Positions 25,066 to 33,947 of a stretch of DNA of 64,000 nt are shown here, one piece after another. The stretch's first letter is position 1, and each line of letters starts with the position of its first letter. A program made the position numbers and the translations under genes. Source of the stretch: Streptomyces fradiae (GTDB lineage Bacteria > Actinomycetota > Actinomycetes > Streptomycetales > Streptomycetaceae); assembly GCF_041270065.1 (NCBI RefSeq), contig NZ_CP065958.1, positions 4,154,001-4,218,000 of the forward strand. The letters are read 5' to 3'. Under the pieces are notes generated by a model. The model saw only the letters and a program-made list of their open reading frames with translations. It was not told the origin of the DNA and did not search any database.

Positions 25066-26868
25066 ATGTACGGCGTGACCGGTACCGGTTCCGCACCCGG
25101 CGAGGAGCTCGGCGCACGCGCCGCCCGCTCCCGCGCGCTCGCGGTGCTCCGCGTGCGCGGCAGGGCGCTGGGCCTCGCGGTGCTGCCCGCCGCCGTCGCC
25201 GTCGTGCTGTACGCGGGCGGGGTCACCGGCCACTTCACCGGCCCCGGCTGGGACACCGCCCGCTGGGTGGTGACCGCCCTCGCCGTCGTCGTGCTGCTCG
25301 TCGCGGCGGCCGTCGCCCTGGTCGTCGCCCGCTCGAAGCCCGCGGTGACCCCGACGGTGGAGCTCGCCGAGAGCGCGGCCCCCGACCTCTACCGGATGGT
25401 GCGCGACCTCGCCGACCGGCTCGGCGTGCCCGCGCCCTCCGCGATAGCCCTCACGCCGGACTGCGACAGCTGGCTGGAGGACCGCTCGCACCCGGCCCAC
25501 CGGTCGGCGCACCGGACGCACCCGCGCGGTGGGGAGCGGGCCGACGAGGCGCCCGTCCTGGTCATCGGCTCGCCGTTCCTGTGGTGGATGCGGGTCGCCG
25601 AGCTGCGGGCGGTGCTCGCGCCGGTCGTCGCCGGTACGGGCCCGGCCGCGCATCCCGACATAGCCGCCGCCCGCCGCTTCGTGCGCGGCCTTGACGCGGC
25701 CGTCGCCGTGCCCCGCCGCCCCGGCCTCGACCCGGTGCGCCGGCTCGGCGCGGAGGGCGTGGGCCGACTGGCCCGGATCATGCTGCGCGGCTGCCGCGGG
25801 CACGCCGCCGAGATGGAGCGGGGCGTCGCCGCGGCCGGCTCGGAGCGCGCCCAGGCCGTGGACTACGGGGTGCGGATCGTCGCCCAGGAGCAGGTCGGCC
25901 TCGCCTACGCGGGCTGGGACCGGCTGCTCACCCGGGTCGCGCTGCCCGCCTGGCGGATGGGCCGCTGGCCCGCGCGTCTCGACGCGGGCGTGGTGTCGGC
26001 GCTCACCGAGCTGTCCCGCCGCGACCGGCTCGCCGACGGTTTCGCCTCCCGGCTCGGCGAGCGGCCCGCCTGCGACCTCCTGGAGGAGCCGGGCGCGGTC
26101 GACGAGGCGACCTCGCTGCTCGCCGCCCGCCTCTTCCACGGCGCGCCCGCCGAGCCGGGCCCGGACTGGGCGCCGGTGGAGTGGAGTGCGTACGCGGAGG
26201 AGGTCGTCGACCGGAAGTGGCGCGCCGACGCCGCCCGCCTCCACCAGGTCCTCGACCGGCTCGGGGCGTCCGGTCCCACGGCCCCGGGCGGACCCGCCGC
26301 GCGCCGGGACCAGGACGCCCCCGAGGCCCCGACCCTGACCCGGATCATGGCCCACCTGACGACGACCCAGGCCGCGGCGCCGGCCCCGGCCCCTGAATCG
26401 CTCGACGCCCCCGACGCCCTGGACCCGGACCTCGACCCCGACGCCCTCGACCCGGACCTCGACCCCGACCTCGCCCCCGAGCGGGCGCCCGGCACCGAGG
26501 CTGCCGACGTGCTGGCCGCCGCGCTGACCGCGCAGGCGGCCCGCGAGGAGGGGCAGCGGCCGGTCGCACCGGTCGACGAGGGCCCCGACGGGCCGCTGCC
26601 GCTGTTCCCGCTCCAGCCGCCCCGTACGGGCCGGGACCTGCTCGCCGACCACGTCGCCGCGATGGTCTGCTGCGCCGCCGTGGACACCGCCGACGCGGCG
26701 CCCGGTCTGGACTGGCTGGACGGTCCGGCGCTGCTCGTGCGCGGCGAGCGGAGCACGGACCTGGTGCCGGCGGTGCTCTGCCTGGTGGAGGACGGGGACC
26801 CGGAGCCGCTGCGGGCCTGGCTGCACCGCACCGGGGTGCGCCCGGAGAAGCCGGTCCGGCTGCTCTGA
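25066..26868 (+). CDS. Membrane protein resembling M48 peptidases without the metal motif
   Basis: 600 residues. Two N-terminal membrane helices (about 36-52 and 66-88) precede a segment laid out like M48/HtpX proteases: ELAESAAPDLYRMVRDLADR, LGVPAPSAIALTPDCDSWLE, VLVIGSPFLWWMRVAELRAVLAPVVAG. In active members the last phrase ends in HExxH; here it reads APVVAG, so the zinc site is gone. The C-terminal third is acidic with a 27-bp DNA repeat (26416-26469) encoding Ala/Leu/Asp/Pro. Start ATG 25066 follows AGGAGGG. It lies between purD and purC. The protease relationship is my reading, not proven. Confidence 0.65.
   Translation: MYGVTGTGSAPGEELGARAARSRALAVLRVRGRALGLAVLPAAVAVVLYAGGVTGHFTGPGWDTARWVVTALAVVVLLVAAAVALVVARSKPAVTPTVELAESAAPDLYRMVRDLADRLGVPAPSAIALTPDCDSWLEDRSHPAHRSAHRTHPRGGERADEAPVLVIGSPFLWWMRVAELRAVLAPVVAGTGPAAHPDIAAARRFVRGLDAAVAVPRRPGLDPVRRLGAEGVGRLARIMLRGCRGHAAEMERGVAAAGSERAQAVDYGVRIVAQEQVGLAYAGWDRLLTRVALPAWRMGRWPARLDAGVVSALTELSRRDRLADGFASRLGERPACDLLEEPGAVDEATSLLAARLFHGAPAEPGPDWAPVEWSAYAEEVVDRKWRADAARLHQVLDRLGASGPTAPGGPAARRDQDAPEAPTLTRIMAHLTTTQAAAPAPAPESLDAPDALDPDLDPDALDPDLDPDLAPERAPGTEAADVLAAALTAQAAREEGQRPVAPVDEGPDGPLPLFPLQPPRTGRDLLADHVAAMVCCAAVDTADAAPGLDWLDGPALLVRGERSTDLVPAVLCLVEDGDPEPLRAWLHRTGVRPEKPVRLL
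26416..26469 (+). repeat. 27-bp in-frame tandem repeat
   Basis: Two copies (26416-26442, 26443-26469) with one mismatch encode ALDPDLDPD twice in the acidic linker of the membrane protein. Confidence 0.8.
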
Positions 26869-27089
26869 GGCCGCGCCCGCGGACGTACCCCCGGGCGTAC
26901 ACCTGGACCCGCCCCCTCCGGAGGGCTGCCTTCCACTCTCGTCAATTCACGACGAAGGGTGACGGAGTGCGTGCGTTATGTGATGTGCTGGAGACCGGCA
27001 CTGACAGAGGCATCTTCGGCAGGCAGACACCAGAGGCACCGAGCGGGATCGGACCGGACGACCGGGGGAGTCGAGGGAGGGGCGCGGCA

Positions 27090-28550
27090 ATGGGAGCGGA
27101 GCAGATCAGGCGGTGGGAGTCCGGCGCGCTCGCGCACGCCGTGTCGGATCCCTTCGGGCAGGGCCCGCTGCCCTGGCTGCGCGGTTCCGAGAACTACTTC
27201 GACGACACCGGCCAGATGGTCCCGTGGTACGCGGACGAGACTCTGGCCCGGGGCGGGCTCGGCGGCCCGCGCACCGCCGACGACGCGCACGGCCAGATCA
27301 AGGGCTTCGTCTCCAACGGCGCGGTGGCGCCCGGCGAGGCGCTCGACTTCCACATCACCGTGGACCCGCCGCAGCAGTTCTCGGTCGACATCTACCGGAT
27401 CGGGCACTACGGCGGCGACGGCGCCGCCAAGATCACCACCAGCCCGCGGCTCTCCGGGATCGTCCAGCCCGCCCCGCTGACCGCCGACCGGACCGTCTCC
27501 TGCCACCACTGGTGGCAGTCCTGGCGGCTGCAGATCCCTTCCTACTGGTCGATCGGCGCGTATGTCGCCGTGCTCACCACCGTCGGCGGCTACCGCTCCC
27601 ACATCCCCTTCACCGTCCGCGACGGGCACCCGGCGGACCTGCTGCTCGTGCTGCCCGACGTGACCTGGCAGGCGTACAACCTCTATCCGGAGGACGGCAG
27701 GACCGGTGCCAGCCTCTACCACGCCTGGGACGAGGAGGGCCGGCTGCTCGGCGAGGAGGAGGCGGCGGTCACCGTCTCCTTCGACCGTCCCTACGCGGGT
27801 GCGGGCCTGCCGCTGCACGTGGGGCACGCGTACGACTTCATCCGCTGGGCCGAGCGCTACGGCTACGACCTGGCGTACGCGGAGACCCGCGACCTGCACG
27901 CGGGCCGGGTGGACCCGAGTCGCTACCGTGGCCTGGTCTTCCCGGGCCACGACGAGTACTGGTCGGTGCCGATGCGCCGGACCGTCGAGCTCGCCCGCGA
28001 CCAGGGCACGTCCCTCGTCTTCCTGTCCGCCAACACCATGTACTGGCAGATCGAGCTGGCCCCCTCGCCGTCCGGGGCGCCCGACCGGCTCCTCACCTGC
28101 CGCAAACGCCGCGGGCCCGGCCGCCCGGCGCTGTGGCGGGAGGTCGACCGGCCGGAGCAGCAACTGCTCGGCATCCAGTACGCGGGCCGGGTGCCCGAAC
28201 CGCACCCGATGGTCGTACGGAACGCGGAGCACTGGCTCTGGGAGGCGACCGGCGCGGGCGAGGGCGACGAGATCCCGGGCCTGGTCGCGGGCGAGGCCGA
28301 CCGCTACTTCCCGCGCACCGCGCTCCCCGAGCACCAGGGCCGCATCCTGCTCGCCCACTCGCCCTACCGGGACGGCGAGGGCGCGCTGCGGCACCAGGAG
28401 ACCAGCCTCTACCGGGCCCCGTCCGGCGCCTGGGTCTTCGCCTCGGGCACCTTCGCCTGGTCGCCGGCGCTCGACCGGCCGGGCCATGTGGACCCCCGGA
28501 TCCAGCGGGCCACGGCGAACCTCCTCGACCGCATCTGCAAGCGGGACTGA
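27090..28550 (+). CDS. N,N-dimethylformamidase beta subunit-like domain protein
   Basis: 486 residues. The sequence matches the C-terminal domain family of N,N-dimethylformamidase large subunit: DIYRIGHYGGDGAA, WQAYNLYPEDGRTGASLY, LAYAETRDLHAGR, YRGLVFPGHDEYWSVPMRR and LVFLSANTMYWQIEL. No signal peptide is seen with the ATG at 27090 (MGAEQIRRWESGALAHAVSD), which follows GGGAGGGG. Many actinobacterial members are of unknown substrate, so amidase activity is not certain. It sits between the protease-like gene and purC. Confidence 0.78.
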   Translation: MGAEQIRRWESGALAHAVSDPFGQGPLPWLRGSENYFDDTGQMVPWYADETLARGGLGGPRTADDAHGQIKGFVSNGAVAPGEALDFHITVDPPQQFSVDIYRIGHYGGDGAAKITTSPRLSGIVQPAPLTADRTVSCHHWWQSWRLQIPSYWSIGAYVAVLTTVGGYRSHIPFTVRDGHPADLLLVLPDVTWQAYNLYPEDGRTGASLYHAWDEEGRLLGEEEAAVTVSFDRPYAGAGLPLHVGHAYDFIRWAERYGYDLAYAETRDLHAGRVDPSRYRGLVFPGHDEYWSVPMRRTVELARDQGTSLVFLSANTMYWQIELAPSPSGAPDRLLTCRKRRGPGRPALWREVDRPEQQLLGIQYAGRVPEPHPMVVRNAEHWLWEATGAGEGDEIPGLVAGEADRYFPRTALPEHQGRILLAHSPYRDGEGALRHQETSLYRAPSGAWVFASGTFAWSPALDRPGHVDPRIQRATANLLDRICKRD

Positions 28551-28679
28551 GCGGGGCTGAGCGCGGACGCGCTCGTACGACGGGGGACTGAGCGCGGGCT
28601 CACACCGCCCGGCGGCCGGACCCGCCCCGACGTGCGAGAGAATCGGAGCTGCTCCTGGATCAACCTACGCGGAGGAACC

Positions 28680-29591
28680 GTGTCCGGATTCGTAGAAAAG
28701 CCCGAGCCCGTCCAGGTCCCGGGCCTGACCCATCTCCACACGGGCAAGGTCCGCGACCTGTACCGCGACGAGGCGGGCGACCTCGTCATGGTGGCGAGCG
28801 ACCGCCTGTCCGCGTACGACTGGGTGCTGCCCACCGAGATCCCGGACAAGGGCCGCGTCCTCACCCAGCTGTCGCTCTGGTGGTTCGACAAGCTCGCCGA
28901 CCTGGCCCCCAACCACGTCCTGTCGACCGAGCTCCCGGCCGGCGCGCCCGCCGACTGGGCCGGCCGCACGCTGATCTGCAAGTCGCTGGACATGGTCCCG
29001 GTCGAGTGCGTGGCCCGCGGCTACCTCACCGGTTCCGGCCTGGTCGAGTACGACGAGTCCCGCACGGTCTGCGGCCTCGCGCTGCCCGAGGGCCTGGTCG
29101 ACGGCTCCGAGCTGCCCGCGCCGATCTTCACCCCGGCGACCAAGGCCGCCGTCGGCGACCACGACGAGAACGTGTCGTACGAGGAGGTCGCCCGCCAGGT
29201 CGGCGCCGAGACCGCCGCGCTGCTGCGCCAGACGACCCTCGCCGTCTACTCCCGGGCCCGGGACATCGCGCGCGAGCGCGGGATCATCCTGGCGGACACG
29301 AAGTTCGAGTTCGGCTTCGAGTCCACCCCGGAGGGCGCCCGCCTGGTCCTCGCCGACGAGGTCCTCACCCCGGACTCCTCGCGCTTCTGGCCGGCCGCCG
29401 AGTGGCAGCCGGGCCGCGCCCAGCCCTCGTACGACAAGCAGATCGTGCGCAACTGGCTGACCTCGCCGGCCTCCGGTTGGGACCGCAAGAGCGAGCAGCC
29501 GCCGCCGGCGCTTCCCGCCGAGGTCGTGGAGAAGACCCGCGCCAAGTACACCGAGGCGTACGAGCTCCTCACCGGCCAGGCCTGGAGCTAG
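28680..29591 (+). CDS. purC: Phosphoribosylaminoimidazole-succinocarboxamide synthase
   Basis: 303 residues. SAICAR synthetase joins CAIR and aspartate with ATP. Landmarks: HLHTGKVRDLYRDEAGDLVM, SDRLSAYDWVLPTEIPDKG, VPVECVARGYLTGSG, ILADTKFEFGFE and LADEVLTPDSSRFWPA. The length fits the longer actinobacterial/yeast-like PurC. The GTG at 28680 has GGAGGA 4-9 bp upstream and gives the usual start; a longer frame to 28632 lacks support. Confidence 0.97.
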   Translation: MSGFVEKPEPVQVPGLTHLHTGKVRDLYRDEAGDLVMVASDRLSAYDWVLPTEIPDKGRVLTQLSLWWFDKLADLAPNHVLSTELPAGAPADWAGRTLICKSLDMVPVECVARGYLTGSGLVEYDESRTVCGLALPEGLVDGSELPAPIFTPATKAAVGDHDENVSYEEVARQVGAETAALLRQTTLAVYSRARDIARERGIILADTKFEFGFESTPEGARLVLADEVLTPDSSRFWPAAEWQPGRAQPSYDKQIVRNWLTSPASGWDRKSEQPPPALPAEVVEKTRAKYTEAYELLTGQAWS

Positions 29592-29598
29592 GGCAACG

Positions 29599-29633
29599 AG
29601 AAAGCCCCCGGTCGGATCGACCGGGGGCTTTCT
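29599..29633. terminator. Terminator after purC
   Basis: Perfect 16-bp arms (29599-29614 and 29618-29633) with loop GAT, ending in CTTTCT. It can stop purC on the plus strand and tRNA-Gly on the minus strand. Confidence 0.88.
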
Positions 29634-29636
29634 GTA

Positions 29637-29712
29637 TGGAGCGGACGACGAGATTCGAACTCGCGACCCTCACCTTGGCAAGGTGATGCTCTACCAACTG
29701 AGCCACGTCCGC
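29637..29712 (-). tRNA. tRNA-Gly(GCC), copy with encoded CCA
   Basis: Acceptor GCGGACG/CGTCCGC with discriminator T and encoded CCA (29637-29639). Anticodon stem TCACC/GGTGA with loop TTGCCAA, anticodon GCC. The body is identical to the copy at 33587-33659. Confidence 0.95.
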
Positions 29713-29734
29713 ATGCGCCGTAGCGCGCTGCTAA

Positions 29735-30364
29735 CTATACCCAACCTTTCGCGCGGGCGAGACGCACCGCCGTGTGACGGTTCTCGGCGCCGAGTTTCGC
29801 GGCGGCGGAGGAGAGGTAGTTGCGCACCGTCCCGGGGGACAGCGCGGCGCGCTCGGCGATCTCCGTCACCGGTGCTCCGTCGGCGGCGAGTTCGAGCACC
29901 TCGGCCTCGCGCGCGGTCAGCGGGGAGTCCCCGGCGGCGATCGCGTCGGCCGCCAACTCCGGGTCCACATAACGGTTTCCGGCGTGCACGGTACGGATCA
30001 GCTCGGCCAGCCGCTGGGCGCTGACCGTCTTCGGGACGAAGCCGCGGACGCCGGCGGCGAGGGCCCGTTTGAGGTGCCCGGGACGCCCGTGGCTCGTCAC
30101 GATCATGGTGCGGCAGTCCGGGAGTTCGTCCCGGATCGATGTGGCCACCGTCACACCGTCGGCGCCCGGCATCTGCAGATCGAGCACCGCGACATCGGGC
30201 CGGTGGGCGCGCGCCATCGCGAGCGCCTCGGGGCCGGAGGCCGCCTCGGCGACGACCACGAGATCGTCCTCCAGGGCGAGCAGCGCGGCGAGCGCGCCGC
30301 GGATCAGATGCTCGTCGTCGGCGAGCAGGACACGGACGGGCGGTTCGGTCACGGCCTCGGTCAC
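29735..30364 (-). CDS. NarL/LuxR-type response regulator
   Basis: 209 residues. The receiver domain has VRVLLADDEHLIRGALAALL with the acidic pair, the phospho-acceptor Asp in DVAVLDLQMPGADGV, and the conserved Thr/Lys (IVTSHG, GFVPKTVS). The C-terminal LuxR-type HTH reads LTAREAEVLELAADGAP, VTEIAERAALSPGTVRNYLS. The GTG at 30364 overlaps the histidine-kinase stop as GTGA. It pairs with the adjacent DesK-like kinase; the likely target is the ABC exporter operon upstream of both. Confidence 0.93.
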   Translation of the reverse strand: MTEAVTEPPVRVLLADDEHLIRGALAALLALEDDLVVVAEAASGPEALAMARAHRPDVAVLDLQMPGADGVTVATSIRDELPDCRTMIVTSHGRPGHLKRALAAGVRGFVPKTVSAQRLAELIRTVHAGNRYVDPELAADAIAAGDSPLTAREAEVLELAADGAPVTEIAERAALSPGTVRNYLSSAAAKLGAENRHTAVRLARAKGWV

Positions 30365-31629
30365 AGGACTCTCTCCTCTTCGATACGCGGCGCGGGCAGC
30401 GGCACCCGGGCGGTGACGCGGAAGGAGCGCGGGGCCGCCGGGCCGGCCTCCAGGGTGCCGTCCACCGCGCCGAGCCGTTCGCGGAGCCCGGCGAGGCCGG
30501 ACCCGGACCCGGACCCGGACCTGGACCCGGACCCGGTGCCCGCGGGTGTGGCATCCGCGCCGTCGTTCTCCACGGTCAGGACCACCGCGCCGGCCGCCTC
30601 GCCCAGGGTGATCGCGCAGTGCCGGGCGTCGCCGTGCCGCAGCACGTTGGTGGTGGCCTCCCGGACCACCCACCCGAGGGCCGACTCCACCGTGGCGGAG
30701 AGATCGAGCTCGGGCGCGTCGACGGCGCAGGCGATGCCGGCGGCGGCCAGGACGCCCCGGGCGCCCTCGAGTTCGGTCCGCAGGTCGGCCGCGCGGTAGC
30801 CGCGCACCACCTCGCGCATCTCGCGCTGCGACTCCCGGGAGATCCGCTGCACCTCGGTCATCTGGTCCACGGCCGCCTCGGGCCGCCCGCGCCGGGAGAG
30901 CTGCACGGCGAGCTCGCTCTTGAGTGCGATCACCGAGAGGTTGCGGCCCATGACGTCGTGCAGATCGCGTCCGAAGCGGAGCCGTTCCTCGGCGACGGCG
31001 AGCCGGGCCTTCAGCTCGCGGGACCGCTCCAGCTCCCAGACGATCCGCACCAGCCAGCCGGAGAAGCCGCAGGCGCCGGCCAGTCCGTAGCCGCCGAACA
31101 GGACGCCGACGGCCAGGCCGGCCGCCGGGCCGAACCCGATGCCGCACAGTGCGCCCAGGGCGCCGACGGCGAGCGCGGCCGCGGGGACCGCGTACAGGAT
31201 GTGGCGCACCCGGGGGAGGCAGAGCGCCAGGGTGCCGACGGTGAAGCTGACGAGCCCGACCGAGACGCCGGCGACGATCGACGCGTCGTGGATCACCCCG
31301 GCTCGTAGCAGGACGAGCGTGCCGACGACCTCGCCGGAGGTCAGCGCGACCAGCGCGCCGGCGAGCCGGGTGGGGTGCTCGCGCCGGTCGAGGCCCCAGT
31401 CCAGGGCGCGGGAGGAGACCACGGCGCCGAGGACGGCGTGCACGCAGGTCAGCAGGATCAGCGTCGCCGCGCCTCCCGTGCCGAGCGGGCTGTCGGCGGC
31501 CCGGCCGATCGGCAGGCTGGTGAGCGCGACGATCTCCAGCGGCGCGAAGGTGTGGAAGGTCCACCGGGTGTACAGCTCGACCTTGGCCGCGCTGCTGCGC
31601 CCGCTCCACCATCCGGTCAGCCTCGACAC
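30361..31629 (-). CDS. DesK-like sensor histidine kinase
   Basis: 422 residues. Five to six membrane helices (about 20-200) are followed by HisKA_3: ERLRFGRDLHDVMGRNLSVI with the phospho-acceptor His, and an ATPase domain with WVVREATTNVLRHGDARHC (N box). In place of a short ATP lid the protein has GTGSGSRSGSGSGSG before LAGLRERLGAVDGTLEAG; it is encoded by a GGACCC hexanucleotide repeat (30499-30536). The start GTG 31629 follows GGGAG; the 28 codons upstream lack a ribosome site. It shares an operon with the response regulator and the ABC exporter. Confidence 0.9.
   Translation of the reverse strand: MSRLTGWWSGRSSAAKVELYTRWTFHTFAPLEIVALTSLPIGRAADSPLGTGGAATLILLTCVHAVLGAVVSSRALDWGLDRREHPTRLAGALVALTSGEVVGTLVLLRAGVIHDASIVAGVSVGLVSFTVGTLALCLPRVRHILYAVPAAALAVGALGALCGIGFGPAAGLAVGVLFGGYGLAGACGFSGWLVRIVWELERSRELKARLAVAEERLRFGRDLHDVMGRNLSVIALKSELAVQLSRRGRPEAAVDQMTEVQRISRESQREMREVVRGYRAADLRTELEGARGVLAAAGIACAVDAPELDLSATVESALGWVVREATTNVLRHGDARHCAITLGEAAGAVVLTVENDGADATPAGTGSGSRSGSGSGSGLAGLRERLGAVDGTLEAGPAAPRSFRVTARVPLPAPRIEEERVL
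30499..30536 (-). repeat. GGACCC hexanucleotide repeat in the kinase gene
   Basis: About six hexamer units with one interruption encode alternating Gly/Ser in the ATP-lid region of the kinase. Unit gain or loss keeps frame and changes lid length. Confidence 0.75.
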
Positions 31630-31672
31630 GACTCCCGCCCCCCTCGTTGTCCCCGGCCCCAGTCCCGGTCCC

Positions 31673-32467
31673 CTACCGGCGCGGTTCCCAGCGGAACCAC
31701 TTCCGCACAGCAAACACGCTGATCACGATCCAGGCCACCGTCGTCAGGGCCGCGCCGAGCAGTTCCTTGCCGTCCCCGCCGCCGAGCCAGCCGGCCCGTA
31801 CGAGCTCCATGGCGCCGCTCAGCGGAAGCAGCGAGCAGACCGCGGCGACCGGGTCGGGCAGTGAGTCGGCCGGGACCATCAGGCCCGAGCCCGTCGCGGA
31901 GAGGAGGAAGAAGGGGAGGGTGGTCAGGCCGGCGCTCTCGACGGTGCGGGTGATCACGGTGGTGAGGGCGGCGAGCGCGGCGAGCAGCGGTACGGCGCCG
32001 AGCACGCCCAGGACCAGCAGGTCGGGGCGGCGCGGGGCGGCCACGTCGAGGACGGCGGGGCCGAGCGCGCTGAGCACGGCGCACTGGACGAGGGCGATGA
32101 CGACGGCCGGGAGCGCGCCGCCGGCCAGGATCTCGGGGTCGCGGGCCTCGCCGGTGCGCAGCCGCTTGAGGACGAGCTCCTCGCGGCGGGCGACGTAGGT
32201 GGAGACCAGGCTCATATAGACGACGAGCATCAGGATCATGCCGGTGCCGCCGACCAGGGTGGCCGCGGCGATGCCCATGGGCAGCCGCTCCGCGCCGCCC
32301 GGGCCGCCGCTCAGCCCGGTGAGCGAGGAACGCAGCAGGAAGATCATCAGCACCGGCATGAGCAGCGCGACGAAGAGGGTGTTGCGGTTGCGCCCGAGGA
32401 GGGTGAGTTCGGCCCGGCCGAGGGCGGTCAGGCGGGCGGCGGTGGCGTTCATCGGCGCGGCGTTCAT
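31673..32467 (-). CDS. ABC-2 type transporter permease
   Basis: 264 residues with six hydrophobic segments, of the ABC-2 (drug exporter) kind: LLGRNRNTLFVALLMPVLMI, STYVARREELVLKRLRTGEA (a typical cytoplasmic loop), and PLSGAMELVRAGWLGG near the end. The ATG at 32467 overlaps the ATPase stop as ATGA; a second ATG at 32452 is also in frame. Exporters of this kind commonly carry antibiotics or lipids; the substrate is unknown. Confidence 0.9.
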   Translation of the reverse strand: MNAAPMNATAARLTALGRAELTLLGRNRNTLFVALLMPVLMIFLLRSSLTGLSGGPGGAERLPMGIAAATLVGGTGMILMLVVYMSLVSTYVARREELVLKRLRTGEARDPEILAGGALPAVVIALVQCAVLSALGPAVLDVAAPRRPDLLVLGVLGAVPLLAALAALTTVITRTVESAGLTTLPFFLLSATGSGLMVPADSLPDPVAAVCSLLPLSGAMELVRAGWLGGGDGKELLGAALTTVAWIVISVFAVRKWFRWEPRR

Positions 32468-33405
32468 CGGACCTCTTCCAGGGCGGCACGGTCGGTGGCG
32501 TCGAAGGACTCGGCGCGGGAGGCGATCTCCAGGAAGGCCTCTTCGAGGGAGGCGGACCGGGCGTCGAGCCCGTCGAGCCGGACGTCTTCGGCGGCGGCCC
32601 AGTGGAGGAGTTCGCCGAGCGCGTTCTGGAGCTCGTACGTACGGATCTCGACGCGCGGGCCGTCGGCGGCGGCCTTGAGGCCGAGCGGCAGCCGGCCGGC
32701 CGGGACGCCCTCGGGGAGCCGGAAGCGGATCCGGGCCGGGCGGGCGGCGGTGACCTCGGCGGGGGTGCCGGCGGTGACGATCCGGCCGCGGTGCATGATC
32801 GCGAGCCGGTCGGCGAGGCTCTCGGCCTCCTCCAGGTAGTGGGTGGTGAGGAGGACGGTGGTGCCGCCGTCGCGCAGCCGGCGCACCAGTTCCCAGGTGT
32901 CGCGGCGGCCCTCGGCGTCCAGGCCGGTGGTGGGCTCGTCGAGGAAGAGCACCTCGGGCCGGCCGATCAGGGCGAGCGCGAGGTCGAGCCGGCGCCGCTC
33001 GCCGCCGGAGAGCTGCTTGACGCGGACGCCGGCCCGGTGGGTGAGGCCGACGGTGGCCAGGGCCTCGGCGACGGGGCGGGCGCCGGTGGTGCAGCCGGCC
33101 CACATCCGCGCGGTCTCGGTGGCGGTGAGGTCGGAGGGGAAGCCGCCTTCCTGGAGCATCATCCCGATGCGGGGGCGGACGGCGGCGCGTTCGCGGTACG
33201 GGTCGTGGCCGAGGACCCGGACGGTGCCGCGGGTGGGCGCGGCGAGCCCTTCGAGGAGTTCGACGGTGGAGGTCTTGCCCGCGCCGTTGGTGCCGAGCAG
33301 CGCGAAGACCTCGCCGCGCGGCACGGTGAAGGAGATGCCCCCGACGGCCTCGAAGCCGCCGGAGTAGGTCCGGTGGAGGCCGTCCGCCTCGATCACGTTC
33401 GTCAT
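32464..33405 (-). CDS. ABC transporter ATP-binding protein (drug-export type)
   Basis: 313 residues: Walker A GTNGAGKTST, signature LSGGERRRLDLALAL, Walker B VLFLDEPTTGLD, switch TTHYLEEAESLADR, and a C-terminal extension (about 220-313, RPARIRFRLPEGVPAGRLPL, LEEAFLEIASRAE) typical of DrrA-like exporters. First gene of the ATPase-permease-kinase-regulator operon, which ends 22 bp before tRNA-Gly. Confidence 0.94.
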   Translation of the reverse strand: MTNVIEADGLHRTYSGGFEAVGGISFTVPRGEVFALLGTNGAGKTSTVELLEGLAAPTRGTVRVLGHDPYRERAAVRPRIGMMLQEGGFPSDLTATETARMWAGCTTGARPVAEALATVGLTHRAGVRVKQLSGGERRRLDLALALIGRPEVLFLDEPTTGLDAEGRRDTWELVRRLRDGGTTVLLTTHYLEEAESLADRLAIMHRGRIVTAGTPAEVTAARPARIRFRLPEGVPAGRLPLGLKAAADGPRVEIRTYELQNALGELLHWAAAEDVRLDGLDARSASLEEAFLEIASRAESFDATDRAALEEVR

Positions 33406-33545
33406 GACACCAGGCTCGGGCCGGTGCCGGGCCGTCGGCAGTGCGCGCTGTCATCGCCCCGACTGACAAATGTCATAAGGGCAGGCGGCATACGGGCAGG
33501 TGCCGTACGGCAGGCGTCATACGGCGGGGCAGCCCTGGAATACGA

Positions 33546-33579
33546 CGAAGGCCCCGGTTCCTGAGAACCGGGGCCTTCG
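33546..33579. terminator. Terminator after tRNA-Gly
   Basis: Perfect 15-bp arms (33546-33560, 33565-33579) with loop CTGA, 7 bp beyond the tRNA-Gly 3' end on the minus strand. Confidence 0.85.
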
Positions 33580-33586
33580 CTCCCTG

Positions 33587-33659
33587 AGCGGACGACGAGA
33601 TTCGAACTCGCGACCCTCACCTTGGCAAGGTGATGCTCTACCAACTGAGCCACGTCCGC
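33587..33659 (-). tRNA. tRNA-Gly(GCC), copy without encoded CCA
   Basis: Same 73-nt body as the copy at 29640-29712 (anticodon GCC in loop TTGCCAA), but the 3' flank is CAGGG, so CCA must be added after transcription. Confidence 0.95.
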
Positions 33660-33742
33660 ATTGCTCCCGACCGGCTTTCACCGGGCGGTGCGTGCACCAC
33701 TGTACCTGATCCACCGGAGTGGTTGGTAACCGTGATGCAGAG

Positions 33743-33814
33743 AGCGGGTGACAGGGATCGCACACTGCGGCTTCCCTCTGGAAGAGGGCTGTTCTACTAC
33801 TGAACTACACCCGC
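33743..33814 (-). tRNA. tRNA-Gly(TCC)
   Basis: Acceptor GCGGGTG/CACCCGC, D-arm GTTCAGTAGTAGAAC, anticodon loop CTTCCAG with anticodon TCC, T-arm GCGATCCCTGT. CCA is not encoded. It is transcribed ahead of the tRNA-Gly(GCC) 83 bp away, perhaps as one unit. Confidence 0.92.
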
Positions 33815-33947
33815 ACGCTCTGCTTGTGGGACTTGGCTTTTCGGCCTCGCCCCTCGGCGTGATCCAGACTCTAGCGGATCATGGGGGGTGCAATGCAAAT
33901 CCGGGTCCGGGGCCGCCCCCGGACCGGCATCGCGGAGCCCCCGGCCG

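Noticed and set aside
27113-28591. A second same-strand frame inside the dimethylformamidase-like gene
   Set aside because: It is an Arg/Pro/Ala-rich shadow frame with no motif; the real frame shows clear family motifs.
29637-33659. Two tRNA-Gly(GCC) genes as att repeats of an inserted ABC/two-component operon
   Set aside because: Both copies are complete and functional in sequence, and multiple tRNA-Gly(GCC) genes are normal in Streptomyces; no fragment or integrase is present.
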